From assembly GCA_027946365.1 (NCBI GenBank), contig JAPEUQ010000010.1, positions 930,001 to 994,000 on the forward strand: a stretch of DNA of 64,000 nt, written 5' to 3'. Source of the DNA: Kalmusia sp. IMI 367209. Lineage: Eukaryota; Ascomycota; Dothideomycetes; Pleosporales; Didymosphaeriaceae. Below, in pieces: positions 31,832 to 42,926 of the stretch (its first letter is position 1; every line of letters begins with the position of its first letter). The notes beneath the pieces were generated by a model. That model worked only from the letters and a program-made list of their open reading frames with translations. It was not told the DNA's origin and did not search any database. A program made the position numbers and the translations under genes.

Positions 31832-33479
31832 CTAATGAGTCAGTGCGAACGCCCTCCTGAACTTCGCAGACCCCGGAATGCACTGCGAATACCAGTCATT
31901 CATCACAACGCACGAAGCCCCCGACGCACACTCCGTCGCACCCGTAAATCCCGAGCCGCCACACTGCCCGTACACAGCGACTGAACCAGAAGACGAAGCA
32001 GAAGAGGGAGCTGTCGTAGGCTCTGCAGCAGCAGGGGCAGAAGTGGCAGGGGCAGCAGCCTCTTTAGTGCTGCTGGGAGCAGCTTCAGCAGCTGTGCTGG
32101 AGACAGCGGCAGCGGGCGCCGTAGCGTTAGCAGATGACTCCTCAACCGCCGGTGTGGTAGGGGTGGCCTCGGCCTCATCGCCGGCAGCCTCATCGTCAAC
32201 GACCGTCTCGGAGCTGCTGTTGGACGAAGAGCCAGATGAGCTGGAAGAGCCCAGGTTTGCAGGCCCAGCATTAGCCTTAACATACGCAGCGACCTCGTCC
32301 GCAGCCAAGGGCTCAACAAGAGAATCCTTGACGGCAGCCATCGTAGTGAGAACGCTCGACGCCTTCAGAGCAGCGAGTTCACCGGAGCTCGAGTCCACAG
32401 AGTTGATGGCACACGCACGGCCAAGGGAGGCAGAGCACGCACTGGCGGCAGTCTCGTCGGGGACGGTGTATAGCGTGGAGCTCGAGGCAGCCTTGTCGGT
32501 GTTGGGCTGGCTGACTGATTCGAAGGCATTACCCTCAATCAGAGCACTTGCGCCCTGGTACGCGTCGAAAGCATGTCCCTTCATGTTAGAGAAGTAGTTG
32601 TTGACGGCCTGGAAGGTACCCGTCGTACCATCCTCACCGAGCTTAGGTGCGCGTCCAGATACATCGTGGTAATAGTTCTTGTCAAGTGTGACTTGATCAC
32701 CGTCACCGTAGAACATCATCGTCCAGTAGTGGTTCCCATTGCAAGTTGCAGACGTGGTCGTCGTACCGTCGAACTCGTTGTTGGAGATAGTCAGACGGCT
32801 AGGAGCGTAGTGGCTAACGATGAACATGCGGCCGACCTCCGAAAACTTGTTGTGGTCGACCCAGACGCCGTCGTTGTTGCCTTTGAAGCCGAGTGCGTCG
32901 CCGCCCCAGACGATACCTGGGTTGAGGTTTTTGATCTCCAGGCCTTGAATGATAACGTTGCTCGCGCCGTCAGCGAGCTCGAGGCCCTTGCCAATAAGCA
33001 CACCCTTGCCAACTCCGAGAATTGACTTGTTGCTGCCGACCTTGAGTGGTTCGGGACCGGCGGTGTCGTATGTGATGGAGCTGACAGCGACGTTGTCGCT
33101 ACCGCCGCAGGAGAGGTCACCCAAGTAGAGTTGGCCTCCGTTGTCGGCAGAGCAGGTTTTTCGGTCGCATCCGGTGTCGGTACCAGTCGTGCCAGTGAAA
33201 TCAATCTCCTTGTCGATGACGATAGTACGGGCAGTGTCGTCCGATAGAAGGGTAGCGAGTTCGTCTGCGCTGGATACAGTAACAGCTTCCGTATCACCAC
33301 CACCAGTCACACTTTCGAAAGTCAGTATATGGAGCAAAGGTATGCCTTAGACCTCAGGCCTCTAAAACCACCTCTGGTACTAGCACTCACCCAATGGCAA
33401 ATCCGTAGGCAGTGCCCACGACGGACTGAGCCGAAGCACCGCACGCGGCAAGCAGAGTAGCAGCAACCTGAACACGCAT
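31832..33479 (-). CDS. Secreted pectin lyase (PL1 family) with C-terminal CBM1
   Basis: Two exons, 33479-33391 and 33311-31832, 79-nt intron, about 522 aa. Exon 1 encodes a signal peptide ([19 protein letters not shown]). The beta-helix follows, with [19 protein letters not shown], the family segment [32 protein letters not shown], and the conserved GRAPKL whose Arg is the catalytic base of PL1 lyases. After about residue 370 a Ser/Thr/Ala/Pro-rich linker leads to a fungal cellulose-binding module ([18 protein letters not shown], then [11 protein letters not shown]), with the Cys, Gln/Gly and aromatic residues of CBM1. It cleaves pectin or pectate by beta-elimination in plant cell walls. Pectin rather than pectate as substrate is inferred from the pectin-lyase-like core. 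The C-terminal extension after CBM1 is unusually long and basic ([12 protein letters not shown]). Confidence 0.92.
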
Positions 33480-34410
33480 TTTGCAAAGATCCTTCTTCTA
33501 TCTGATCTTTCAATACAAGGATAAGAGTGTATACAAGAAAGTAGCTTGAATGAATCACTCAGGCCAGCCGACGACACAATTCAAGAGTGCGAAGAAAACG
33601 AGAGGAACTTCGGGACGAGTCCGAGAATGAGAGACGACTGAATGAAAGAGCGAAAGTCGATGGAAAGAATACATGTTGAGATTCGTCTCACCAATATATA
33701 GGGTGCTAAGCTACTTGCAAAAAGGATGGAATTACGCGGAGTCAACGAACTCTTGGGTCTGCTTGATCGCCATTTGGCCTCGCTTGGCACAAAGCCGCGC
33801 GGGTTATGATCCTTCTACGACTGAAAATATAGGTCATCGGCAGGGATGTGTCACCCACGGGAGGCTTCTATTTACGCGGAACAATATTGGATATATCAGA
33901 AAAGGTATACTCCTTTTAGAAGAGATGTAGATACTCTCGTGCTGGGTGCATTTTCAATCTCGGAACCATTACTCGCTATCCGAACCGAATCTAGCGATAT
34001 GTTTGAAACAAAGTCATCGCGCCATCGAAAGTGCATGATGAAACGCGGGTAAGCTAACTACATTCGAATATAGCAGCGCCACAATGTTTCTGATAAGCGG
34101 TGACACTCACCTGCTTTTGTGCCCACGTCCGCAAGCCTCTTCCATGTTGCCCACTCGGGAAAGATGACGGTTTCACTGAACAAACATCACGTCAAAACTG
34201 ATCCACAACCATCCCCACGTGCTCGCAGGTGATTCCGTTGAAGAGGCAAGTATGAGGTATCATTTACAAGAGCTCCTAGTCTACATATAGCGATCGATGT
34301 TCCCTATCCAGTGTTCGTCTCATCGTTCCTCATCGCAACCAAATGTTGAACGCCGTTCCATGCATGAAGCGAATAATAAAAGAATCGCTAGCGCGGAATG
34401 ATAAAAATGA
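33480..34410. promoter_or_regulatory. Pectin lyase promoter and HRD3 3' flank
   Basis: About 930 bp. The pectin lyase (minus strand) promoter lies in the left part with a TATA element at 33695-33700. No coding frame is credible. Confidence 0.45.
33695..33700 (-). promoter_or_regulatory. TATA box of the pectin lyase gene
   Basis: TATATATT on the minus strand about 215 nt upstream of the pectin lyase ATG; plausible for an inducible gene with a 5' leader. Confidence 0.4.
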
Positions 34411-37108
34411 TCAATGCCCTACCCCGCCAGCTGCCCAATTCATGAATTCAGGATCGTTAGGGTTAGGGAACATGCCACGATCCTGTTGTTGGGGTTGAGG
34501 GTGCGGTTGAGCAGGTAACTGGCCAGCCTGCGCTTGAACCTGATTCTGCAGAAGTTGCTGTTGCTCTTGCCTTCTTCGCTCCTCTTCGGCACGGCGTTGT
34601 CTCTGCCCGCGGTAGTAGATCAAGAAGGCTAAGGCGGCAGTGAGCGCAAGAATAACGAGGGATTCTAGGATCTCGGAGTCGATGTCGTCGTAGCCGTAGT
34701 CGGTATCACCGCCAGGCATATGTGCGTCATAGTCATCAGGCTCTGCCTCTAAATCCCAGGCCGCCATTTCGGCTTCAAGAAATGCGGAGATCCATTCAGA
34801 AAACGACCACTCTTTCTTGATAACTGTGTAGCATGTTAATGATTTCTCTTGTAGCAATGAGAATTTTCTTACCTGGTTCCTCCTCAATCGACTTGATATT
34901 ACCATTGGTGACCTTATTCCACCAACTCCGGAATCTTAGCTTATACAGAGCTAGAACAACCGGAAGATAGGCTTCGCGAGGATTGGTCTCCAATGCTAAG
35001 TCATAATGCCTCTTCGCAAGATGGAAGTCCTGCTCTATGCCAATGCCGTTCTCGTGCATCCAACCCAGATTCCAGAGTGCTTGCGCGCTCATCATAGTCT
35101 CTGCGGCAGATGTATAGCACGCTGCTGCTTTCTCTTGGTCCGGTTCAGTACCTAGGCCTTGGAGATAGTAATCACCAAGCTTGACCATCGAATCGATGTT
35201 TCTTTGCTCAGCAGAGCGTGTCCAGTATAGCAAAGCGAGGTATGCGTCGCTTGCCAAAGTAGCCTTCCGCCGCATGAATGGAATGAGAGAATTGAGGTTG
35301 AAACGAGGTTTCGCCTGATCGAGCAAGTATGCTACATTCGCTTGGCCAACCTCGAAACCTTGCTCAGCGGCCATCATGTAACCAACAAGAGCTGTCTCGA
35401 GATCACCGTTATGGTACGCCTCATTAGCTTCGGGGAAAGAAGTCGATACAGCTTCCGCCTTTTCCGCCACAATCTTATAGTGCGCCGCAGCGACGAGGCA
35501 GGACTTGTCGCGCCCAACTCCCGCATGTGTTAGTTCAGCTAAATAATAGTAGGCTTCAAGATGGCCACTGTGCGAAGCAAGCTCGAAGTACTTGATAGCT
35601 ACCGATACGTCACCCTGATCGAGGAATAGCGCGCCAATTCGCACTTGCGCGACCGCAAGACTCTGATCGGCAGCTGCTTTGAAGAGGTCGGCGGCTTTGA
35701 CAGGATTCTTGGGCACACCGAGGCCGCTGAGGTACATCAGGCCCAACGAATATTGTGAAAGAGCATCGCCATTATCGATCCCCCTTGTGAACCAAGTCTT
35801 CGCGATTGCGAAACTTTGAGGCATGCCTTCTCCGCGGAGGAACATGCGTCCTAGATATCCAGCGGATTTAGAAGCCAGTTTTTGCACTTCTGGTCCAACA
35901 TTGGGCTTGACTTTCCCTTCTTTCGTCCAGTACATTCGAGCGATCTCTAAAAAGCGTCTTTTCGCTTCGGGGAGGTTCCGACGGGAGGACCGGGCCCCGT
36001 CATAATTCAGCTTCGCTAGATTGAAGCTTGCTCTCAGATCTCCTTTTCTTGCCTGAAGATCCATGTACTCTACCACGTCGTCTAAGGAAGAGTAAGCATC
36101 GGAATAGACACTATTGTGTTTGGCATTGGGTCCAGAGCTGGTCACGCTGGCCCCTTCCCCGTACACACCCCCTTCCTCATCCGCAACCTTGTATGACTCC
36201 CTTACTAGTGAGTAGCCTCCAGGCGGGCCAGACCGCATGTATTTGATCGCTTTGTCCGCTGCGCTCTTGTAATAGTGCACGGCCTGGTCGCAATTACGCG
36301 GGGTCGATATGCCTGACGCGTGGCGGAACGCAACCGTCATTTCTGACCGAATGTCTCCACCTTCTGCCGCAAGAGTGTGATAGAGCATAGCTTTTGCCTG
36401 GTCTTGCTTCACTGCACCCCCGATACCCGTTGCGTACATGAAACCCACCATATGCTGTGCCGAAGCATTACCATTCAGCGTAGCGAGCTCGTGATATCTC
36501 TGAAATGCTTCGGAATAGTTTCGGGGATGCGAGTAGTTGCCGTAGAAGTTCATCTCAGCGAGCGTGAAGATAGCATCGGGATTTTTCGCGGTCGCTGCCT
36601 CCTCCAGCAACTTGACAGCGTCCGCGAGAGGATGGCCTAGCTTCTTCGGCTGCGGATTGGTGGTAAGGAGATCTTGCTGCGGCGGTCCGTTCATGAACAA
36701 GAGGAAGAAGAGCTCCTTTGCGTAGTATGCGCTGGTCCCGAAGACGCCGGACTTCTTGAAATTCCACCATGGTGCCGTAGCTGGTTGTATTTTGTGCAGC
36801 AGAACTGACGCCTTATCAAAAGCGGATATCGCTACATGCTCATTAGCAAACTGCGCGTTTTCTAGCGCAGCTGTCCAACCTTTAACTCCATCTTGGTGTG
36901 CTGTGCCCCAACTGTCGGACGGTATAGAGCGCTCGCCGAGGGGCTTCTGGGAATGGGCTCGATCGCTGCCCCGGAAATGCGCAGATAGTGTGGGTAGGAA
37001 TAGTGACAGGATAACTGCGAAGCCAGCGTCAGTCTGGTGTACGGCGCGCTACCGTGGGTCTGGCGTACCGGTCAAGAGCGGCACGAGCCGCATTATTCGC
37101 GGTTTCAT
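34411..37108 (-). CDS. hrd3: ERAD adaptor HRD3/SEL1L
   Basis: Three exons, 37108-37069, 37014-34873, 34823-34411; about 864 aa. The 40-nt first exon (MKPRIMRLVPLLT) joins VILSLFLPTLS to complete a signal peptide. Long arrays of Sel1-like repeats follow, for example AQHMVGFMYATGIGGAVKQD, SQYSLGLMYLSGLGVPKN, KLGDYYLQGLGTEPDQEKA and LGWMHENGIGIEQDFHLAK. Near the C-terminus a single membrane span (ILESLVILALTAALAFLIYY) precedes a cytosolic Gln-rich tail. This is the architecture of HRD3/SEL1L, the ER-lumenal partner that stabilises the Hrd1 ubiquitin ligase and recognises misfolded glycoproteins. The tail (QRQRRAEEERRRQEQQQLLQ) is longer than in yeast. The start was chosen because only this exon completes a signal sequence in phase. 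Confidence 0.92.
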
Positions 37109-37618
37109 CGTAAATATCTTTCAACTGGGGAAAGTGAGACGAAGTGGAGTGTCATGTCGACTTAAGGCGAGGCATTCATGGGCGCAGATCCCCGCTTGGG
37201 CATCGGTAAAGCGGACGTGTTTGTGGAAGATGCCAGCTATACACATTCATCAAAGCTCCAGGCGTAGCCGCATGTGCCAAGCCTCCGCCAATCAGCCGCG
37301 TCCTGCGCCCCGACGTCACAGGATATCGCGACAAGACAATGCATCATACGTGCATAGCTGGCTGCTGGTAGACGATTCGCTGTCTACGTGTAATTTTGAA
37401 CAGCTTATTAGGATCAGTGCTATTCGACATGCGGAGGAGTATGTTGTTCCTTCGGAACCAAACGGCGCGTTGGTCCCTAATGGTTGGATCGCCAGCATTT
37501 GTCATCCTTTCTCACACCAAACATGACGCCTTGATTGTTCTAATTCCATCTCTTTTTATGCGTACTCCATCTTTGGAGCTCTATCATTTCTTTCTAATAT
37601 CTAGATATTTACGACGGG
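37109..37618. promoter_or_regulatory. Divergent promoter of hrd3 and the MFS carrier
   Basis: About 510 bp shared by two outward-reading genes. No obvious unfolded-protein-response element or other motif was recognised. Confidence 0.45.
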
Positions 37619-39647
37619 ATGTCTGCCACGCGAATTGCAGGAGAGCGAGCTCCGCTGCTGCGTCGTAGTGAATCTCCATCTACGAGCATATCATCGATAT
37701 CTGATGTAGGCCAGGCAGCAGTAGACAAAGCGCCTCCCATTTCCAAGTCTCGGGGCTGGTTGATTTGCACCTCGATTGGACTGCTGATATTCTTACAAGG
37801 TAAAACCAAACCCCTCCTTGTAAATGTAGTTCTTTTCCTTTCATACCTTGCTCGATTTGTGTATCTTCTGCATATGGAGTGGTGTACAAAAGAACCAGAT
37901 GCCATCATATTCCAGAATTCTGCATATGATATGGTTAGTGTTGTGGACGGGTGTTTCATTACACAGATATCACCCAGCACAAAGGCATGCTGCATGAAAA
38001 ATTGAAGCTGTAACTTCCTCACGTATTTATTGCAGGTTCCTTTACTATATCCTTCATTTCGCCCGATCGGCACGTTGACAATTTACTGACGAATGCCAGG
38101 CGCCAACATATCAATCCTCACAACGACCCAATCCTCAATTGCTGCCGATCTGGACTCTTTTGAAGAGGCAACATGGTTCACTTCATCGTATCTGATTGCC
38201 ATGTCAGCCCTCGCCCCGCTAATGGGCCGGCTCTCTCAAGTGTTTAGTCCCCGTCTATGCATGTTCTCTTCAACGGCACTCATTTGTCTGGGCTCTCTCG
38301 TCACCTCCCTATCGAACTCGCTGAGATGGTTTTTGGTTGGACGTTCCTTGACAGGAGCTGGCGGTGCTGGTATTCTCATTGTCGCAACAATCGTTGTCAT
38401 CCAGATGGTGAGCGCGGAGCGCCGGGGATTGTTCATTGGTTTAGCAAATTCAGGCATGACCGTAGGTCTTTCTCTGGGAGCTGTGATTGCAGGTGCCTTG
38501 GAGCCGAAGATTGGATGGGTAAGTGCGCATATTCGGTTGACTCTTCAATCGTTGACATAGGCAGAAACCGTTGTTTGGCATTCAAGCCCCACTGAGCATC
38601 CTCGCAGGCTTCGGGCTCTTGGTCGGCATTCCTTCAGGATATAAAGCAAAGAATGGCTCCGAGCGCCTGACCCTTAACCAGAAGCTTGCTAGGATCGACT
38701 ATTCGGGAGCACTACTGTTGATTATCACTATCATCCTCTTTCTATTCGGTCTTTCTGGCCCACTAATCTTGGCCACTCCTCTCATTCTCTCTGCTCTTGT
38801 ATTGCCTCTTTTCATCTTGAACGAAATCTACGTTGCAAAAGATCCAGTCATCCCCATCACGGTACTCCGATCGCGCGGCACGCTCCTCATATGCCTTTCC
38901 ACCGTTGGCTTCATGATGGCTCGCTGGGTTGTTCTGTTTTACACACCAGTATATGCTATCGCAGTCCGTGGATGGAAACCTGCCGTGGCCGGATCGATCC
39001 TCATTCCGACTAATGCTGGTTTTGCCACTGGAGGCTTGCTAGCAGGTATAGTCCACATTCGCCGCGACGGGAGCTTCTACGTCCACACCCTTTTCGCCAA
39101 TATGTTGTTCCCGCTCACGCTTCTCGTTCTCGCATTCGTATCCACACCGCACAGCTCACCCGCCTTATACGTCTTGATGGTATTTTGCAATGGGGCACTG
39201 GCTGGCGCGGGTTTGAACTACACGCTAGTACACTTGCTCCATCTTACACTACCGGAAGTGCATCCCATTGTATTGTCTCTCCTGGCGACATTCCGTGGCT
39301 TTGCTGGTAGTTTCGGCTCGGCGATCGGAGGTGGCATCTTCGAACGTGTTCTTCGAAAGTCTCTCGTGGACGGGTTCTCGAGGGCAGGTATCGAGGATCG
39401 CACCAGCTTGATTCGAAGGCTGTTAGGCAGTCCGGCGCTAGTCGGATCTTTGGAGGGGCAAAAAAGGGACATTGCGGTCCAGGCATATCAAGATGGCATC
39501 AAGATACTTTTCCTCTGCGGTACAGGCTTGTCGGTCGCCGTAGCCTTAGTGCAGGCTGGTAGCGGATGGAAAGCGCCTTTTAAGAGTGTCGAGGGGAGTG
39601 AGGAAGAGGACGTAGAGAGCGAAGAGGCATTGGGGGTCGCAGCTTAG
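37619..39647 (+). CDS. MFS transporter, DHA2/Vba type (14-TM drug or amino-acid carrier)
   Basis: Three exons, 37619-37799, 38100-38518, 38565-39647; about 560 aa. The polar N-terminus is followed by TM1 (GWLICTSIGLLIFLQGANIS), then the family signature of this clade (SSIAADLDSFEEATWFTSSY) and the DHA motif-A-like PLMGRLSQVF. Motif C is recognisable in LTGAGGAGILIVATIVV and GLANSGMTVGLSLGAVIAG. About 13-14 hydrophobic helices are visible. This group includes fungal multidrug exporters and vacuolar basic amino acid carriers (Vba); which substrate applies cannot be told. The 300-nt first intron is several times longer than others in the window. The C-terminus is acidic. Confidence 0.88.
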
Positions 39648-40563
39648 GGTATGTACCGAAACTTGTGCTGGAGAAATGATGATGAGTTATAGACAGCACA
39701 GACAAGCACAAGCATAAGGAGAGACAGGGCCCGGGGTAAAACAATGCATCCATATCTGTTTGGCAATCCACGGTTTGCGTTGTTTGAGCGAAAATCTGAA
39801 CCTGGTCCAAATCTAAGCCATCGAGTGTGACGCCACAGGTGCGGTCTCACAAACAGATGTCCAACACGTTGCACCGCATGGTAGTGGCATGTAATGACAG
39901 CTCCACGACGCGTCCCAGGCCCGTGAATGGCAGATTTTGTTTGTCCTTGCAGTTTGAGATGACGTTCCAAGCTCACCGGTATGCAAGCTGCAGCCCTGCA
40001 GCTTCTCGGAAAGCTTGTCATGCCTTTCTCATGGTCCCCGCGGAGAGGTACTTGTATGTCCTTCCATCTCTTCGGTGCTCTACTGCGCTCTTCTGTAGTC
40101 CGCTCTTGCGTCGCTTCCCATCTTTGATTCCATCATTCAGTGGGTCTAGCCACGTGAGGTTCTTGCCAGCCGCGCCTTCCATCCTTACATAACACCATCG
40201 CTCCATTCCACTGCCTACCTTTTTCACTCACCACCCACTAAATCCGATCCCACTTCACGTTACCTTGTGGACTCGATTATCGTTCGACAACAGTGTAAGT
40301 GTAACCCTTCAATCGCTCACTCAGCTCGCTGTCCATGCCGCGTATGACTTTGGAGCGTACGAACGAGAAGCCAACTGTCGTGCGCCCCTTCAGCTTATTG
40401 ATGAGACTCGTGACTTGTTCTACAGTCTGTACTGGCGGGCTATTGAGCAGAGCTTGAGGGCTGGGGCTTGATTCCCCTGCTTGTTTCGCCCCAAACATGG
40501 ACTGACTGACATTGTTTGGAGTAGTTAACGATCCTTCTTCTCCCTCATTTGATTGCGCCCATT
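39648..40563. promoter_or_regulatory. Intergenic region, promoter of the zinc-knuckle gene
   Basis: 3' flank of the MFS gene then about 500 bp of C/T-rich sequence before 40564, with a probable 5' UTR intron or leader (GTAAGTGTAACCC near 40295). No coding frame recognised. Confidence 0.45.
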
Positions 40564-41973
40564 ATGGCTCGCCGCGTCGGTCCACTCGCGACCCCATTGG
40601 CCTCCAATCCGTATGCTAGGGCCCGCGACATCCAGCCTCAATTCGTGCTCTGCGAGCTCTGCGATCGTAGTTTCCTGAACAAGGACTGGAACGGGCACAA
40701 GAACGGCAAGGAGCATCGCCAGAACGAGAACGAACAGCGCTCTGGCAAGGAGAACGCAGCTCCAGGTGGTGGCTCAGCCAGCAACAACAACAACTCTAAC
40801 TTCAATGGCGGATCTAGTGGCGCCGCTGCTGCTGGCGATACCAGGGAGGCTGGAGCTAGCAGTGGTCAAGATGCCAGTTGGGGTTGGACTAACAGCTCTG
40901 GCAACAATACCTTCGATAACAGTGGTAAAGTTATGCGCAGAGGCGGTGGTGATCGTGACCGAGGCCGTGGTCGTGCTTGTCATAGCTGCGGTGAAGAGGG
41001 CCACATGAAGCGTGACTGGTAAGTGGGTGTACATTAGTTGTCAATGATATACTGACATCTCATAGTCCGAAGGCCTCTGGTCGTGGCGCTTGCTACAACT
41101 GCGGCATGACTGGTGAGTTTACCCAGGGCATACAATACGATCCATATACGTGCTGACCAATATCAATCTCGTAGGTCACAACAGGGCCGACTGCACTGAG
41201 CCACTCAAGCCTCGTGGTGGCGATCGTGTGTGCTTCAACTGCGGCGAGACTGGGTTCGTAACAGTATTGATTTAGTCACACTCTTACTGATACTAAGCAC
41301 AGTCACAACAAGTCCGACTGTCCAGCACCCCCCTAAGCCTCGCGAGGGTGGCAGCAACCAAGACCAGCAATGCTACAATTGCTTCGAGTATGGTGAGTGG
41401 TATCGGTGAACAATTTCTTTACTGAAAGGGGTCATCTAATCTCATGGCTAGGTCATCGTCGCACCGAATGCACTAAAAAGCGTGTCATCAAGTGCCACAA
41501 CTGTGACGAGATCGGCCACATGTCGAAGGAGTGGCATGTATTCTCTCAACAACAATTAAACAATCATACTAATCTGTTATAGCCTCAAGCCAAAGGATTG
41601 GTCCAAGCATCAGTGCTCCAACTGCAAGGAATTTGGGTGAGTAATTCCCATACTAGGAGGGTTACGTACCCTTACTAATGCTGCATAGTCACAGTCCTAA
41701 GCGCTGCCCCCACCCCCGTGCCGAGGAGTCTACCGGTGGTGGTTGGAGCAATTCTGGAGAAACTGGAGGTGCGGTTGGCGGTTGGGACGATGCCGGTATG
41801 CGATCCCAGTCTACACATTAGAAAGTCTTTTCTGACCTGATCTTCTTCTTTAAGACGCGAGCGCTTCTGGCGGCTTCGGTAGCAAGACAAATGTCGAATC
41901 CACCGGTAATTGGGCTGATGACACTGCAGCTGCTGACAGCTGGGGTGGCACGTCTACTGCCGGAGGTTGGTAG
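40564..41973 (+). CDS. CCHC zinc-knuckle RNA-binding protein (Gis2/Byr3-like) with single-base frame break
   Basis: Eight exons: 40564-41018, 41066-41112, 41175-41253, 41303-41392, 41452-41533, 41583-41636, 41689-41795, 41855-41973. A C2H2 finger of the U1 type (CELCDRSFLNKDWNGHKNGK, then EH) is followed by an Asn/Gly/Ser-rich stretch and six CX2CX4HX4C knuckles, for example CHSCGEEGHMKRDC, CYNCGMTGHNRADC, CFNCGETGHNKSDC and CHNCDEIGHMSKEC; a Gly/Trp-rich tail ends the protein. Such proteins bind single-stranded RNA and regulate translation. Exon 4 has a C6 run (41328-41333) that puts a stop directly after knuckle 3; every other join is in phase, and removing one C gives exactly 344 codons. 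Exon 5 appears to use a GC donor (TG|GCATGT) because only that preserves knuckle 5. Confidence 0.85.
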
Positions 41974-42926
41974 ACAGTTTCTGTCGACCGCCTTCTGATC
42001 GTTCGCGCGTTATTACTCCAGAAATGCACGACGATTCGCAAGTGAAATCACACATCACAATATGGTAGGCTTTTTAGCCGGCGTGAGATTTGTTGGATTT
42101 CCGCCTGCTGGCATTACAAGAGACAGGAGCACCTGGTTTATGACCTTTTTCAAGGGAGTGATTACGAGCATGGTGAATGAGAAGAGATGATAAGACAGGC
42201 TGTTTTGAGCCATTTAAAGTGCTCATGTCGGCTTGTCGTTGGTCTATGATCCCGTTGAGCATCAGTAACGGAGCTATAGGCGGACTGAAATACATAGCTA
42301 GTCTGGCAGTGCAGTCATGTAGGGTCTATCGAAGACACGAAAAAGCCAAATACGCGGCCCAAAAATTGTTCAACAAATGCTGTGCTGTCTAACTAAGTGA
42401 GCACGTGTAGGCTGCCGGGTCACTTAGTTGTGCGTAGAAGAGTCGACCAAGTAGCTTGGGCCGTATCACACATATTAGTAGCCGCCGCTGCTACAACGAG
42501 TGTATACGACTCACTGCAAGTTTGCCGTATATCATAATACTCAATCGGCTCACGAGTGTTAATGAGCATGAGTCTAAAATTTTGTGCGCATATTCTTTCC
42601 TCATATAGGAACAATGTTGCAAACATGAGAAAGATAGTTGGAGTGAAGGAAACCCTCGTTTGATTTGGGACAATTGATGCACGTAATTGATACACGTAAA
42701 AATTCGCAAGCTTAAGCTCCCTAGAGCACTACGAAAAACGTATCAGCAGACTTAGTTTCCGCTTTATCTGAGAGAGCGCTCAGCAAATTCTAGATACCCA
42801 CCAATCTGGTGTTATTGACTGATGCTACGCAGGTACAAGACAACTTGAAAGCTGCCGTTTACCTGACTTGGTTGAAAGCTTCCACGATATAGTCCTAGAG
42901 ATAGAGGTTGCTTATCAATCTAGGCT
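41974..42926. other. Intergenic region between convergent genes
   Basis: About 950 bp, 3' flanks of the zinc-knuckle gene and the MFS gene. Nothing recognised. Confidence 0.4.

Noticed and set aside
31878..32597. 239-codon plus-strand frame rich in Ala/Val/Glu
   Set aside because: Mirror of the pectin lyase linker and C-terminus; low-complexity composition arises from the GCx/TCx-rich linker codons.
41540..41582. Canonical GT donor (GTATTC) for intron 5 of the zinc-knuckle gene
   Set aside because: It removes the last cysteine of knuckle 5 and shifts the frame; the GC donor keeps both.
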